From positions 189,010,053-189,074,052 of the forward strand of contig CM048552.1 in assembly GCA_026413225.1 (NCBI GenBank): a stretch of DNA of 64,000 nt, read 5' to 3'. This document shows, one piece after another, positions 14,001-25,182 of the stretch. A program made the position numbers and the translations under genes. The stretch is from Otis tarda (Eukaryota > Chordata > Aves > Otidiformes > Otididae). Under the pieces are notes generated by a model. It was not told where the DNA came from, did no database searches, and was given only the letters and a program-made list of their open reading frames with translations. Every line of letters begins with the position of its first letter. The stretch's first letter is position 1.

Positions 14001-16374
14001 TTGAGTGTGTCATCTACGCCTGTATACACATTCTTGCACACAGTCCCATATACACTTTACCATGCAGAGTAGATTTTTGTTTGGAGACTGAAGGAATGCA
14101 GAAGTTCCCATCCCATACATTCTTTCACTTCTCCATGTTACTTTTTTTAATCACTTGAGAGTTCCTGTTGTCTCTTCTAGTGCACATTTTCCCAGAGATT
14201 CAGTGACATTTTACTTCAAATACAGGAGCTTTATTTCTCCTGTGGGTACTTAACGGCTATTTGAGAACATTTCTGTCTAGTGGTATTATGACTTTACCAG
14301 CAAACTGATTCATATAGTTGGTTTATTAACTTTGAACACTTTCTTTCCTCTTAAAACTGCTCCAGTTTCAGATCTATTCAGAACCAAAAAAAGGCTGTTT
14401 GTCATAGTTTTTTTCTCAAATGAACATGAGGGAAATGTTGCTCTCCGTCTTCAAAATGAGAACAAATGAGTGAAAAAAAAAAGGAAAAAGCTGAGTTCAT
14501 TGTAGTTCAAAAAATACAGAACAGCTAGAAACTGAAAAAGGAGCCATCTCCTTACAGAAAATGCTAGAAGGGAAGATGTTTTTTCCTTACTGACTCAGAG
14601 ATAGTAAGGAAAGACATTATTTGTTCTTTCAGATCAACTGGGATTTAAAAATTATAGCAGAAACTGATTTTGTGAGGGAATGATCTGATACCACAGAGAT
14701 GACCAATTAAGAAACAGAATTTACAGAGAACTTTTAAAATTAAAATCAATGGATTGAGGCTAGTTATACTTTAGACTATTATTTTTAGATGTCCCACATC
14801 TGAATGAATTTTTTATTACCTCTTTCGTCTCTCAATAAAAGTTACAAATGCCTTAGTAGGTAGATAATAAACTAGCTAGCTTTACTTATCTTGGTTGAAG
14901 TTCCTCCACATTTCCTGAAATAACACCCTGTGACTCTTTGATGAGCTTGTGGTGTTCTGTGTCAAGGACCAACCTCCTGCAGTCTTACCACAATTGATGT
15001 ATCAGTTGCTAAACTCTTATTATCAAAGAATCTGAAGCATTTTCCAGCTAACCTGCCTTTAGGAGCCTCAGTTGGAGGATTGTTGCCTGTAGCTTCTCAT
15101 CGGTTTAGTGAAGTGAAGATAACTACTGTCACTTATGCCATCTCGGAAGCTTAGTCGTTGCTCAGTTACAGAGGTCTAAATCAGGTGAATCCATATTTTA
15201 CTTATCCCTCAGTTAGAACTTTATAGTGGGAAGCCTGGATCTTAAAATTGTTCATATTAATAGTGTCAGGATTTCTGTGGTTTGACATCTTAACTGTTCT
15301 TCCTGGACTTTATATACAAGTGTGCTTGCACTGTAAGGCTGCATAAACAACAGAGTTCTTTCATTCCCATGCCTAACACCTACCTTTCCCTTTTCTATGA
15401 GCAATTTGAATCTCAGTGTTAAACATCATACAAGTCTTACTAAACACTGATTTCTTGCATTAATGCAAAGGTTGAATATAAATATTAAATCAATCAATGT
15501 GAAATCAACATTTATTTCTAAATCTAATTGAGATGAATCTTTGGGGAGTTCTAGAAATCTTAACAAATTACAGCACTGGTGAATGTGCACTTAGATATAA
15601 AGCGTGTAAGTATGGTTGATTGGATTCTGGACACCTGCAGGCAAATGCTCTGCTGAGACCTGGAGTTACACTGTTGAAAAGTAGTCTTGTCCTTGCAGAA
15701 TATGAGGACAACTTTTTCCCAGTGTCTTTTCCCTGTCTTTATTCTGTTTAAGTCTCTATGTAGACAGACTCCTGTACCTTTGAAAAACTCCTCTTAGGCT
15801 ACTCTGAATGTAGAGTGTTTTGGATTCCTCTGACAGGGAAGTGAGTGCAGAGATACATCATATTCCACCCCTTCCATGTCCTCCTGAAGTTCTAGTCCAT
15901 AATAAAATAATGACTTTCCACACCTTGAGTATAAAAAAAATCCAAACACTGTAAAATAAATCAGTCATTAAAACTTACTTGGGATTTTGATTATAGTGCT
16001 TAAAATTCAGAGATAGTAGGTATGTCCCTGGGACCTCTAATGTGGATATATATTGTCATGCTTTTCTCAAGTCTGTAACATCTTTCTAAAAGGTGCTCTT
16101 AAATCCCTGAATTCTACACTCAGAAAAACAGTTGGCCAACATCCACTCAACTGGTAGCAATTCTGATTCATACCTAGGTTCTTGCTTGTTTCCTTACAGC
16201 AATTGAACCTATGTGGTTCCTTACAGAAATGCATGAAAAATGCTGATAAAACTTAACAATATCTTACCCTCCCTTAAGTTGGATCTTGTTCCTGTTTTAC
16301 CGATGATTTTACCAGTCTCTTTGTTTTTCAGAAAGAATAAAATATCCTCTCTGAAAGATCTAAGAAAGACATGG
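11075..16374. other. AT-rich non-coding DNA, no gene recognised
   Basis: Open frames here stay below about 80 codons and none resembles a known protein family. No repeat family was recognised. Short A runs occur at several places, for example near 12,325 and 14,475. Single-copy intergenic or intronic DNA is the simplest reading. Confidence 0.55.
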
Positions 16375-16418
16375 TAATAATAAAATACATGCTAATAATA
16401 AAATACATGATAATAAGG
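16375..16418. repeat. Short tandem repeat, 18-bp unit, about 2.4 copies
   Basis: The 17-mer TAATAATAAAATACATG occurs at 16,375-16,391 and again, identically, at 16,393-16,409, with one differing base between copies. A third partial unit starts at 16,411. This is a local slippage or duplication product. Confidence 0.85.
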
Positions 16419-17559
16419 TGATAGCTTTTTCAAAATGTTGAGGAACTAAGACGTTCCAAACTTTTTTTTTTTTTGGTGTCAGATTGGTTGGCCACTGTCT
16501 TTGTACAGCCTCCTTCATTCTTCTCAGTCCAAGGATATATTACAGAAGTCTCAGAGAGGAGTGGAGCCTACAGCTTTGCTACTTATTAAACTTGGGGCAC
16601 AGAAATTAAGGTCTTGTCTGCCAAGGGAGCCCAAAGAATCAGGCAGAGAGTGTCTGATTGTTCCGCAGCAGCAATTTATATTTAGGGCAGTAACAACTCA
16701 GTTTACCCTATCTTTATGCTTGTTTGTTTTTAATATCATCCCTTTTAAATTAATGTTTTGTTTACAGTAAAAAAAATGAGCATACATATGCTCATGATGT
16801 ACAATAAGTGTAGCAGTCTGGCTATAGAAGTCCTCTAAGTCCATGCTGGGCTGAGAAAAAGGGAGATATGTTGCACTTATGTTGCACTTATGCACCTTAT
16901 GCACTTAATTTGGATGAATATAAGTTAACTGCTTGCTCAGAATCCAAGTGCTGAGAACTTTTCATTCTGAGCACAGAATACAGCGTGTAACTTGTAAAGG
17001 CAAGTAATTTTTCATACTCATTTAATCTTTTAGACACCTTTAAAGCTTTTATTTATTTGAGTTACTTCTAACTGAACGGTCATCCAAATCTCCAGTGATG
17101 TGCATGGTGCAATACAGCAACAGGCAGCACTTCCCTGGTGCCCAGTCTTCTTTCCTTTGCCATTGTATTTCTCGTTGAGAAGAAACAGGGTTTTGAATCA
17201 GATTGGCTTGCCACTCTTTCCCTGGATTATGTTATTTTTCTCACTGCCCAGCTTTGTTGTAAACATTTCTGTACTAAATGCTTTTAATTCATAGATATTG
17301 TTCTTAATGCAACTGAAATTCACTCAGGGCTGGGGAGCACAGCATCTTTCCACACAAACTATCTTGCACAATGTTGGTTTGATTAGAAATACATATCGTG
17401 GTGTTGTAGGCATAGACCCATGTGCACTACATAAGCCAGCTCTAGCTTTGTGAGCAAAGTACTGGCAAATATCAGATTGCTATGTTGCAGAAAAAGTTGT
17501 TCTCAGACATAAATATTTGAAATCATACACCTTAAAAATCCATCAATTTTTGGGACCCT
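16419..17559. other. AT-rich non-coding DNA
   Basis: No gene or transposon is recognised. A small cluster of imperfect repeats lies at 16,869-16,907: TGTTGCACTTA twice in a row, followed by the shorter relatives TGCACCTTA and TGCACTTA. The 89-codon open frame from 16,501 to 16,770 shows no recognisable domain and is treated as chance. Confidence 0.5.
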
Positions 17560-18010
17560 AATACCAGAAAGACCCAAACTCAAATGAGTTCAGCAAGAGG
17601 CCACCAAGATGGTTAAGGGCTGGAGTTTTTGTGCTACAAGGAGAGGATGAAGAAGCTGGGCTCATTCAGCCTCAAGAAAAGATGATGTAGGGGGACTTAG
17701 CAGCTTTCCAATGCCTTATGGATATGATAAAGCCAGGTGCTCTACAGTGGAGCAGGTGAGGACAAGAGGCAATGGGCACAAGCTGAAGAACTGATGTTCA
17801 GAAAACACTAAGTTAAGCTGAAGAAAAGGGTTTTTTCCTCATGAAGATGGTCAGGCAATGGAACAGGTTGCTCAGAGAGGTTGTGCAGTCTTCAACTTCA
17901 TAGGTGTCCAAGACTCAGCTGGATAAAACACTGAGAAACTTGGTCTGATCACAGGTGAAGTCTGGATTAGAGACTTCCTGAGTTCCCTTCCAACCTGAGT
18001 TATTCACCAA
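17560..18010 (+). mobile_element. Degraded CR1 LINE, 3' portion
   Basis: The order of sequence blocks matches the 3' part of a CR1 retrotransposon read on the plus strand. It runs from a GAGTTCAGCAAGAGGCCACC-like block, through AAGAAGCTGGGCTCATTCAG and GACAAGAGGCAATGGGCACA, to GGAACAGGTTGCTCAGAGAG, and ends near CTTCCAACCTGAGTTATTC. These segments encode the C-terminal end of the CR1 ORF2 reverse-transcriptase protein and its short 3' UTR. The frame is broken by several small indels and stops, and the usual terminal octamer repeat is not clear. The copy is therefore older and more worn than those at 32 kb and 45 kb. The 5' truncation is typical of CR1. Boundaries are good to about 20 bp. The subfamily was not determined. 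Confidence 0.85.
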
Positions 18011-21000
18011 GTTATTCAACATATTAAGCCAATAGATTCAACGTGCACTGAAGAACAAGCCACATACTTAGGTACGTAAATACAGTTTTCATAAAGGTCT
18101 ATAATGGTAGGTGCTTCTGAAAACTTTCTATCTGCATCTTTATATACCTTCATTTCCTAAAAAGGTCCAGAACTTAGACTGCAAATCCTGCAAGTCATAA
18201 GTTGCTTAAGAAGTTAACTCCCATGTGATTTGGTTTTCTTATTTCCCATTTACATTAGAGTGCTGACTAATACAACAGAAGGGTCTGAATGTGATAAATG
18301 ACTGTTGTTATTACTATAGCAGACTTCTGTGAGAAATGTTTTTAGACATGTTTGCTTTTTTTCCACAGCATTAAAGCCACAAATTGAACTTTGTCCTGCT
18401 AGATATTGAGCACTACTACTAAGTCTTGGTTTTGCTATATACTTCCACTGGGGAAACAAAAACTAGTGATGCCTGCTTGTGGCCCAGTCTGCCCACCTTG
18501 TTCTGTTCATCTCCACCTCAACTCTTTTCTTTACCAGACCTATGTAATGACTCTCCAGCAGCCACTTGCCATGAAGCCTCTTTGTGATAGCACTTGCTGC
18601 TCAAGTTACACCACTGGCATGCGTCTACACTCTAAGTGCCTAATGAAACAATTCTTTGTGTGCAAGTGCACACATTCCCTGCACTGACAACAGAGGTGGA
18701 GAGGGAACTGTACTTGAAGACTTGCAGAAGGAAGTCCTGTGCATTTAAAAGTGGGTAAAGGGGCTCTTCCTCTGAAGACCCCCTAAAGCACTACTCCTTC
18801 ACTGACTACACTGGAGATGCTCCAGGAATTGCCTTCACAAATATTGTTTTACTCAGGACCTAGTATTTAGGCATTGGCTGGGTGCCTACATGAGGCAGAG
18901 TATATCCAGCCCATAGATCTCATTGAATTCAGGTGCCAGATAAAAAAAACAATTATTCAGTAGTAGAGACCTTTTCTGTTATTTATGTTAGTAGAGGCAG
19001 TAAGCATTTTAACGAGGAGTGGTCTCTTGTATTTTTTCGTGAAATCTAACCTGCACTTCAGAGGAAACCTGTCAGACAATTGTTCAGGGTCTAATCATCA
19101 CACTTTTCCAAAGAAGACGCTGAGCAAGCAGCCTGTACTGATCAGCACTTAGGGGGGAAATGACAGAAGCCAACAAAGTTACTTCTCTGTACAAGGAGTA
19201 TGTCATAATCCAAGTGTTAAAATTAGGATCTGCTCCTTAGAGAAATTCTGTCATTTCACCAAGGTAGGCTTTTATTCTTCCATTTTGCTTGAAGGTCTCT
19301 GAAAAAGAGCACCCTCACCTTTTAATTATTTACTCTAAAGTCTTCTTGGTTCACATTTAATGGAAACACATAGCTCTTAAAAAATGAATGAACTCTTTTT
19401 CAAATACTATAGTGAGGCCATCTCTATGGTAATTAATTTAAGAGAATGGCATTCACCTGGCATATATTATAATTATGCTTTAATATTGAAGCTGAAATGA
19501 ATTAATAATAGATGTTTTATTATAACTAAGCAGGCTATTATTATTGTTATTAATATATGGATCTCAAATTCTTCTACAACCTCATCTTTTCCTTTTGGCA
19601 AATACTCAGTTCACTTTCATGTTAAGTGTTCTTAAGACCATAGTGATGTCTGTGTTTTTCAAATTAGAAAATCAATCAAACAGGATAATCCATAGCTGAC
19701 TGCTATGTGTATTTTTAAACCTGGCTAGATATTAATATATAGCAGCAATAGATATAGCAGTAACCATTATTATGCCAGTTTTACAGACATAAGGTTAACA
19801 ATATTTCATCTCTATGTTGACAGCATGCGGCTAAGATGTTTTCTTTTGCAATTTCGTATTCTAAACATAAAACAAAGTATCCCTTCAGACAAGAATATCC
19901 TTTGTTTCATTGATCTTGTTTTTCCCAAAGCATTCCCCAAAGTAGGTGTAATGGACTTTATCTGTTCATCACAATCTTATTCTCCATTGATTGCAGGCAG
20001 TTTGGGTTGATTCCTTTGAATTCATAAAGCTTTCCATAGGCTTAGTTTCTGTCTCCAAATTCTTTACTCCCAGCGATTCTGAATATTGCTCCTTATTCTT
20101 CTTGCTAACTGAACAACAGGCCTTGTGGTTCTTGTCTTGCTCTCAGTCTTACCAGGTCACTATTTACAAACACACATACTGCTAATTATATGATTATACT
20201 TTATATATGCACAAATATAAAACCATGTATATCATACAGGTGTGGATAATTATATGTATAACTAATTATAGTTGTTTAAAATTATGTATGCATATGCACA
20301 TGTGCATACGTGCTTATATGAATAAACTGGGGATGGGTAAAATTCAACGATGCTAAGACATGAATTTGTCAGATGTGAACCATAGAGATAAATTTATAAA
20401 AAACTTTTTTTTGGTAATTAAAATGAAAATTAGAGAAGATAATGTTTCAGACATACCAATTTGGCGAATTAGAACAGTATTTCAAGCAAGTTTGCTCAGG
20501 GATTTCTTCAGATACCTCTTTCCCAAAACATGACTGGACACACTGGCAGGACAAGCTGATGCCAACAGAAAGCCGTGCAACTGATGTTTTGTTAAATCAT
20601 ATTTCAGAACTAATAATGTGTGTTTCACTCATTACTCTTCCAGATAAATTGAAAAAACCAAAAAATGCTACTGGAACAATACTTTATTTCCAAACAAACT
20701 ATACACAAAGATATGTTTAAACAAATCAAGGCCTGGGTTATGACTTCATTATGATGATTATGATTTCCCGAAATAAACTATAAAGTCCATTACAGTAATT
20801 TATTAGATTTTTGTTTATAATACAACTCTGGATCTTTTCAGAAGAAAGCTAAGCTGTGTAATTTGTGTTTAGGCAAACATGGTCCATTATTCCTGCAATG
20901 TTGTATTTGTTTTTTACTGATTTTGCACACTGAGGCAGAAGAATAACTTTAGCCAGAAAAAAATAATGTTAGCTGTAATGCCATTTCCATTCTCTACAGA

Positions 21001-21489
21001 GATGTTTATGTGCTTTGGAAAAAATAGTTTTTGAAGTTCTTGATACTCTTGATACTGAAGTTCTGACAGTCCAGATACCAGACAAGAACAAGAAGTGGCT
21101 GTAACTAATAGCTGGACATATTCACAACATGTGATAAAAAATGGAATTTGTAGGTAATTCCTGTACAGATACAATATGAGTTGTTTTAATAACTTTTTCA
21201 TTATTTCTAGAGCAGTGCTGGTTTTTTTTTTCCATCATATAGTAACTGGAAAACACTTATTTTTAGCTGTTCCTTATATAATTGCTTTCATACTTTTTCA
21301 TTGCTTTTATTACAGAAACTGCATTTCTATATTAAACTCAAACCAACCATAACCTGCTACGTGTTGCAAATATTCTACTCTTATCTCCCTATACTATATA
21401 TGGTACGGTCTTCCTTTCTGTTTGTTATATAGATCTGTTTGCTGAAATCTCTAATAAAATGAAATGGGTGATTGCCTGAAAAGCACATA
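18011..21489. other. AT-rich non-coding DNA
   Basis: No gene is recognised. The stretch includes very AT-rich patches at about 19,490-19,560 and 20,180-20,340. The latter contains the perfect 16-bp palindrome TATGCACATGTGCATA at 20,293-20,308. Open frames of 92-95 codons, such as 18,406-18,687 (+) and 20,914-21,201 (-), have no family resemblance and are treated as chance. Confidence 0.5.
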
Positions 21490-22435
21490 AGAAATAGGAC
21501 ATTTTGCACCATCTTCAAAGATTGTTTATCAGCTGTTTACTGTCAGACAAAAAAAGGACATTTCCAGGAAGTACCAGAGAGGTCTGTCTTGGTGTGGTAT
21601 TATTGAATAGTTTTGTTAATTACTTTGACCTCTCATTAGAAGTGATTTGTAAAATTTATGGGTGGCTTCCTGCCTCACAAGTCCTGAAAAGTTTCAAAAC
21701 ATCTATGCTAAATTAGAGAGATGGTTTGATAATAATGGGAATAAAGTAGTGCAGACAAAGCGAAGTGCTTCACATAAGAAAGGAGAAATGGAACTCATAA
21801 ATACAAAATGGGGACTCATTGCCTCAGCAGCATTACTGTGGAAAAGAATCTGCGTATAATAATTACCACAAATTGAATAAAAGTCAGAAATACAATACTG
21901 CTGTAAAAAGTAAAAACAAAACCCACAAAAAAATATCATATGTCAATCCAGGATATATTAACAGCAATGTAAACTGTGTGAAAGAATCATTTCTATTCGA
22001 ATGTACCTAGTACCAGAGGCTTTATCCATGTCTGTGGACACAGAGGCTGTGTCCATGTCTGGGCACTGTACTTTGACAGATGGGTTGTTGTGTTGGAATG
22101 GGCACACCAAGGCAACAATCAAATCAGGTGAGATAACACTTCAGAGAATGGAAACTAGGAAAAAAAAAAAAAACCTGAGCTTGTTTCATTTGGAAAAGAG
22201 AAAGTTAACAGGGAATATAACAACTCCAAGATGCTGAGTTGTCCTCCCTGTTCACTGAATGTGAAACAAGAAATAGATTTGATATGTGGAAAGTCTTGAC
22301 TGGGAGATGAGTTAGACATTACACAGGCAAGCAAGAGAAGTAAGAAGAAGAAAGATTTTAAAAGACATATAGATTTGTGTTGAGTGATGTAGGTTTAAAT
22401 GATCCCTTTGTCTGGCCTCAAAGTGAGTGAGTTCA
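21490..22435 (+). mobile_element. Ancient CR1/L3-like LINE fragment
   Basis: Scattered blocks on the plus strand follow the order of the older CR1 type known from turtles and crocodilians. They are AGGTCTGTCTTGG near 21,580, GAGAGATGGTTTGATAATAATGGG near 21,715, ATACAAAATGGGGACTCATTG near 21,803, GTGGAAAAGAATCTG near 21,838, CACAAATTGAATAAAAGTCAG near 21,866 and GCTTGTTTCATTTGGAAAAG near 22,179. A possible 3' end lies near TTAAATGATCCCTTTG (about 22,395). The coding frame is destroyed by stops and indels, and an A run at 22,160-22,173 sits inside it. The internal region between about 21,900 and 22,150 matches poorly and may be rearranged. This points to an insertion far older than the other CR1 copies here. 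Recognition is by eye; the limits are approximate. Confidence 0.6.
22035..22055. repeat. 8-bp inverted repeat inside the old LINE
   Basis: TGGACACA (22,035-22,042) and TGTGTCCA (22,048-22,055) are exact reverse complements around a 5-nt loop. The flanks also carry CCATGTCTG twice. It may be a local rearrangement; no function is implied. Confidence 0.7.
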
Positions 22436-22979
22436 TGACGTCTCCTCCGACTGTGCCTTCTCCCTCTGAAATAAATTCAAGGCCACCAAAGGAAGAAAGT
22501 AATTTTTACTTTCTTGTGCTGATGCAAAAAAAAAAAATTCTCTAAGCATGCAAATTGACTTATTGGTCTCCTGAATGTTTAGACAAAGAGATTGTAAGTA
22601 GGAACTTAATAAGAAGCATGAAGTTGCCTCTTTGTACAACTTTCATGAGTTTTCATTTAAATGAAATAATTTGATGAAATGGATATATATTTCTATACCA
22701 ACTAAATTAAAAATTCCAATGAAAAGCCAAATAAATCATTGTTGGATTGGAGAGAGGGAAGTTGTGCTTAAGTAGTTCAACCAGTTTGTCTCATTAAAAA
22801 GGGGACTTAAAGACAATCTAATTAGAGAGTACACATACCTTTATGAAAAAATACATTGAACTCTAGGGTGTGATATTTATACAGGTTAATTCTCAGCCCA
22901 GGACCTTGCTTCTAAAGGCTTTTTCTCCAATCTGTATAGAAATATAGTATGCTCATGGGGACAATTAGAGCAGAAGACA
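22436..22979. other. Spacer between two ancient LINE fragments
   Basis: No gene or element is recognised. The stretch is AT-rich, with an A run near 22,526-22,538. It lies between two ancient CR1-like pieces on the same strand. It could be host DNA or unrecognised LINE sequence. Confidence 0.4.
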
Positions 22980-23390
22980 AACTTCCGGTGCTCTGAATTG
23001 CTCCCAGGAGGGTCCTGTCTCTGCCTGGAGACAGAGCCCAGGGAGACTATCTCCCTGGGGTACAGTTAGACTCACTGACTACCATCCTGAGTACCTCCCT
23101 CATTTAGCAGCTGACAGCTGAAAGCAAAAGACAGACAAAATCAGATTTTCAAGCAATGACAGTGATTAAGCTTTGGAAGATGTTGTAAGGGAAGTAGCGT
23201 TATCTCTTGCTATTTTTAAATCAAAGCTAGATGGGTCTCTGAAAGTTTTGCATTAGTCAAACACAAGGTATGATTCAATCAAACAGGAGTTACTGGTCTT
23301 GTCACAGGAATGAGTGGCTGAAATGGAAAGGGCTATGATCTATGATGAGGGTGATCTAATGGCTTAAATAGGACCTAGAAATTGTTTTAC
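22980..23390 (+). mobile_element. Ancient CR1 3' end, second fragment
   Basis: On the plus strand the segment from about 23,155 matches the 3' end of an old CR1 type. It has GTGATTAAGCTTTGGAAGATG, AAGGGAAGTAGCGTTATCTC, CTATTTTTAAATCAAAGCTA, GTCAAACACAAGGTATG, CAGGAGTTACTGG, and finally GGGTGATCTAATGGCTTAAA, where related copies read as a GATGATCTAATGG-like tail. The part from 22,980 to 23,155 is less certain. The open frame is lost. Because it repeats the 3'-terminal region, it is probably an insertion separate from the fragment at 21.5-22.4 kb. Confidence 0.65.
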
Positions 23391-24226
23391 ATGGGTAGTA
23401 AGAAACATGTAATAGAGCGTCTACTACTCAAAAATAAGACAATTTCACTCTGCTCTTTGATTTACCTTTTTTGTTTCTTTCTAGGCCTAAGGCAGGAAAA
23501 ATATCTATTTGCTGACAAGCTAAATTATTTGTGGTTTTAAATAGCACTAAACTGCTATCAAAACCACTGACGGGACCTGATCAGAACAGTCCATGACATT
23601 TTATCTCCATAACCTCTCTTTGTCTTCCTTTATTGAACTGACTTTATTTGCATTTCCCTTTTTTCTATTCTTACACTTAAAAAAGAATTAAAACTTTGTA
23701 AGAGAGTCAGTATTGTAACAGTATGTGCAGCCCAAGATTAGTTTTTCAAACTCTTAGGGGAAAAAAATGAAAGCACAGTAATCTATAAGTTGCACCCTGC
23801 CTTCCTTCTCCCCCTGTCTGTTATAAACTCTCTGCCCTGCCTTGGGGGTTGTGAAGATAAGACCACAGAAAGGGCTTTTCAACACAGATATTTTTAGAAG
23901 CTGTTATTTGTCTTCATGATCTTGCTTATTAAGTAAGCTTTCATGTAAAGTCATTCAAAAGACAGGGTGCAAATGTGAATATACTTATTTCCTATGAGGT
24001 TTATCTAGCAGTTCTCAGTTTATTGGAGTCATCTATCCTGATATCTGCCACTCAGCTCTGCTTGTAGAATCACTTTTCATCTATCTGCTCAGGAGTTCTT
24101 CTGATGGTATCATTAGTGTCAACACAAACAAATAGTGTTTGATTATTTGGCAAATGGGCCTTGGCAACCTGTCAGATGTGGGCTTCTGGGACATGAAGCA
24201 TCTCCTGTGGTGAAAGATCTGTTTGG
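23391..24226. other. AT-rich non-coding DNA upstream of the LTR
   Basis: No gene is recognised. A pyrimidine-rich stretch ending in CTAG near 23,484 resembles a splice acceptor, but no exon can be supported beyond it. The block ends at the target-site duplication of the LTR. Confidence 0.45.
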
Positions 24227-24231
24227 TTCGG
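24227..24231. repeat. LTR target-site duplication, left copy (TTCGG)
   Basis: TTCGG directly precedes the LTR 5' TG and is repeated directly after its 3' CA at 25,366-25,370. A 5-bp duplication is typical of ERVL-type and some other endogenous retrovirus integrases, against 6 bp for most avian alpharetrovirus-like elements and 4 bp for gammaretroviruses. Confidence 0.8.
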
Positions 24232-24359
24232 TGTTCTGGTTCTGTTAGTGAGGGGGGGCCTAAGGTGGCAGCTTCTGTAGGAAACTGCTAGAAGTTGCTC
24301 CCCTTTGTTCAGTGGACTCGGCCGGGCCTAGGGTGGACCCGCTGCTGGCCAAGGCCGAG

Positions 24360-24364
24360 CCAAT
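24360..24364 (+). promoter_or_regulatory. CCAAT box in the LTR U3 region
   Basis: CCAAT lies 43 bp upstream of the TATA-like box, in the context GCCGAGCCAATTGG. The distance is normal for an NF-Y-type promoter element. It belongs to the LTR, not to a recognised host gene. Confidence 0.6.
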
Positions 24365-24370
24365 TGGTAG

Positions 24371-24392
24371 CAGAATGTCTCATGACATTCTG
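24371..24392. promoter_or_regulatory. Perfect 9-bp inverted repeat between CCAAT and TATA
   Basis: CAGAATGTC (24,371-24,379) and GACATTCTG (24,384-24,392) are exact reverse complements with a 4-nt spacer. The position, just upstream of the TATA-like box, suggests a binding site for a dimeric factor. Each half contains GAATGT/ACATTC, loosely like a TEAD half-site or an imperfect steroid-receptor half-site. The structure is seen directly; the binding role is inferred. Confidence 0.45.
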
Positions 24393-24406
24393 TCTCTGCG
24401 ATAACG

Positions 24407-24413
24407 TATTTAA
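24407..24413 (+). promoter_or_regulatory. TATA-like box of the LTR (TATTTAA)
   Basis: TATTTAA within ATAACGTATTTAAGTAGGG is the core promoter candidate. Transcription would be expected to start about 25-30 bp downstream, near 24,435-24,445, which would mark the U3/R border. The assignment rests on the motif and on the position of the CCAAT box. Confidence 0.65.
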
Positions 24414-24713
24414 GTAGGGAAAAACAGAAAAAAAAGGGGAAGAAGATGTGAAGCAGCTGAGCGGGGGGCAGACAGGGGGAGGTGCGAGCCTTGTGGGCCT
24501 TGCAGGCCTCACCCTCTGGCCTCCCGCCGGGCAGCCGACTGGGCCCAACTCGGCCCGGCCTGGCTGCAAGAAGTGGAGAGGAGATGAGAAGTGAACGAGA
24601 TGTAAAAAGGACCCTAAGAGGCGTCTGCCAGCCTGTTGCGAGGAACGGCTGCAGACGCCAAGGTCAGTGAAGAAGGAGGGGGAGGAGTAATGCGGCTCCT
24701 GGCCAAGATCCCT

Positions 24714-24973
24714 CTGCAACTTGTGGTGAAGACCATGGTGGAGCAGGTTGTCCCCCTGCAGCCCATGGAGGTCCACGGAGGGGCAGAGATCCCTCTGCAG
24801 CCGGTGGAAGACCCCACACCAGAGCAGGTGGAGGCCTGAAGGAGGCTGTGGCCTGTGGAGGGCCCGCTGGGACACCTGTTCTGGAGGGACTGCACCTCGT
24901 GGAAGAGATGACCCATGCCGGAGCAGTTTCACGAAGGACTGTGGCCCGTGGGAGGGACCCCACACTGGAGCAG
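24714..24973 (+). repeat. Degenerate GC-rich tandem repeats inside the LTR
   Basis: About six related units each begin CTGYRRCC-like (starts near 24,714, 24,756, 24,795, 24,845, 24,890 and 24,939). Most contain GTGGARG and end in (G)GAGCAG. Unit spacing varies from 39 to 50 bp. Third-position-like drift keeps several frames open on both strands, including a 218-codon frame on the minus strand (24,309-24,965). That frame follows from the repeat's composition and is not a gene. Confidence 0.7.
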
Positions 24974-25176
24974 AGGAGGAATGTGAGGAGTTCTTCCCCC
25001 GACGATGACACAGCGGCGTAAAACAACGCGTGATGAACTGACCGCGACCCCCATTCCCTTTCCCCCCCCCATGCTGCTCGGGAGGGGAGGTAGTATAGAT
25101 AATGTTAAGCCCGGGAAGACGGAGGGGTGGGGGGAGGTTATCTTGTTCTCTGTCTCATTCTCCTGCTAATTTTAGA

Positions 25177-25182
25177 AATAAA
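25177..25182 (+). terminator. Poly(A) signal AATAAA of the LTR
   Basis: AATAAA within TTTAGAAATAAATGAG is followed within about 20 bp by TTTTTCCCC and then by a T/G-rich stretch (GTCTGTTTTGCCTGTG), which fits a cleavage region. It would set the R/U5 border at roughly 25,195-25,210 and so define an R region of about 760 nt. Confidence 0.65.

Noticed and set aside
24309-24965. 218-codon minus-strand open frame, the longest in the window
   Set aside because: It lies wholly inside the LTR, antisense to its TATA and poly(A) signals, and overlaps several other open frames. Its openness follows from GC-rich repeats lacking stop triplets. No domain is recognisable.
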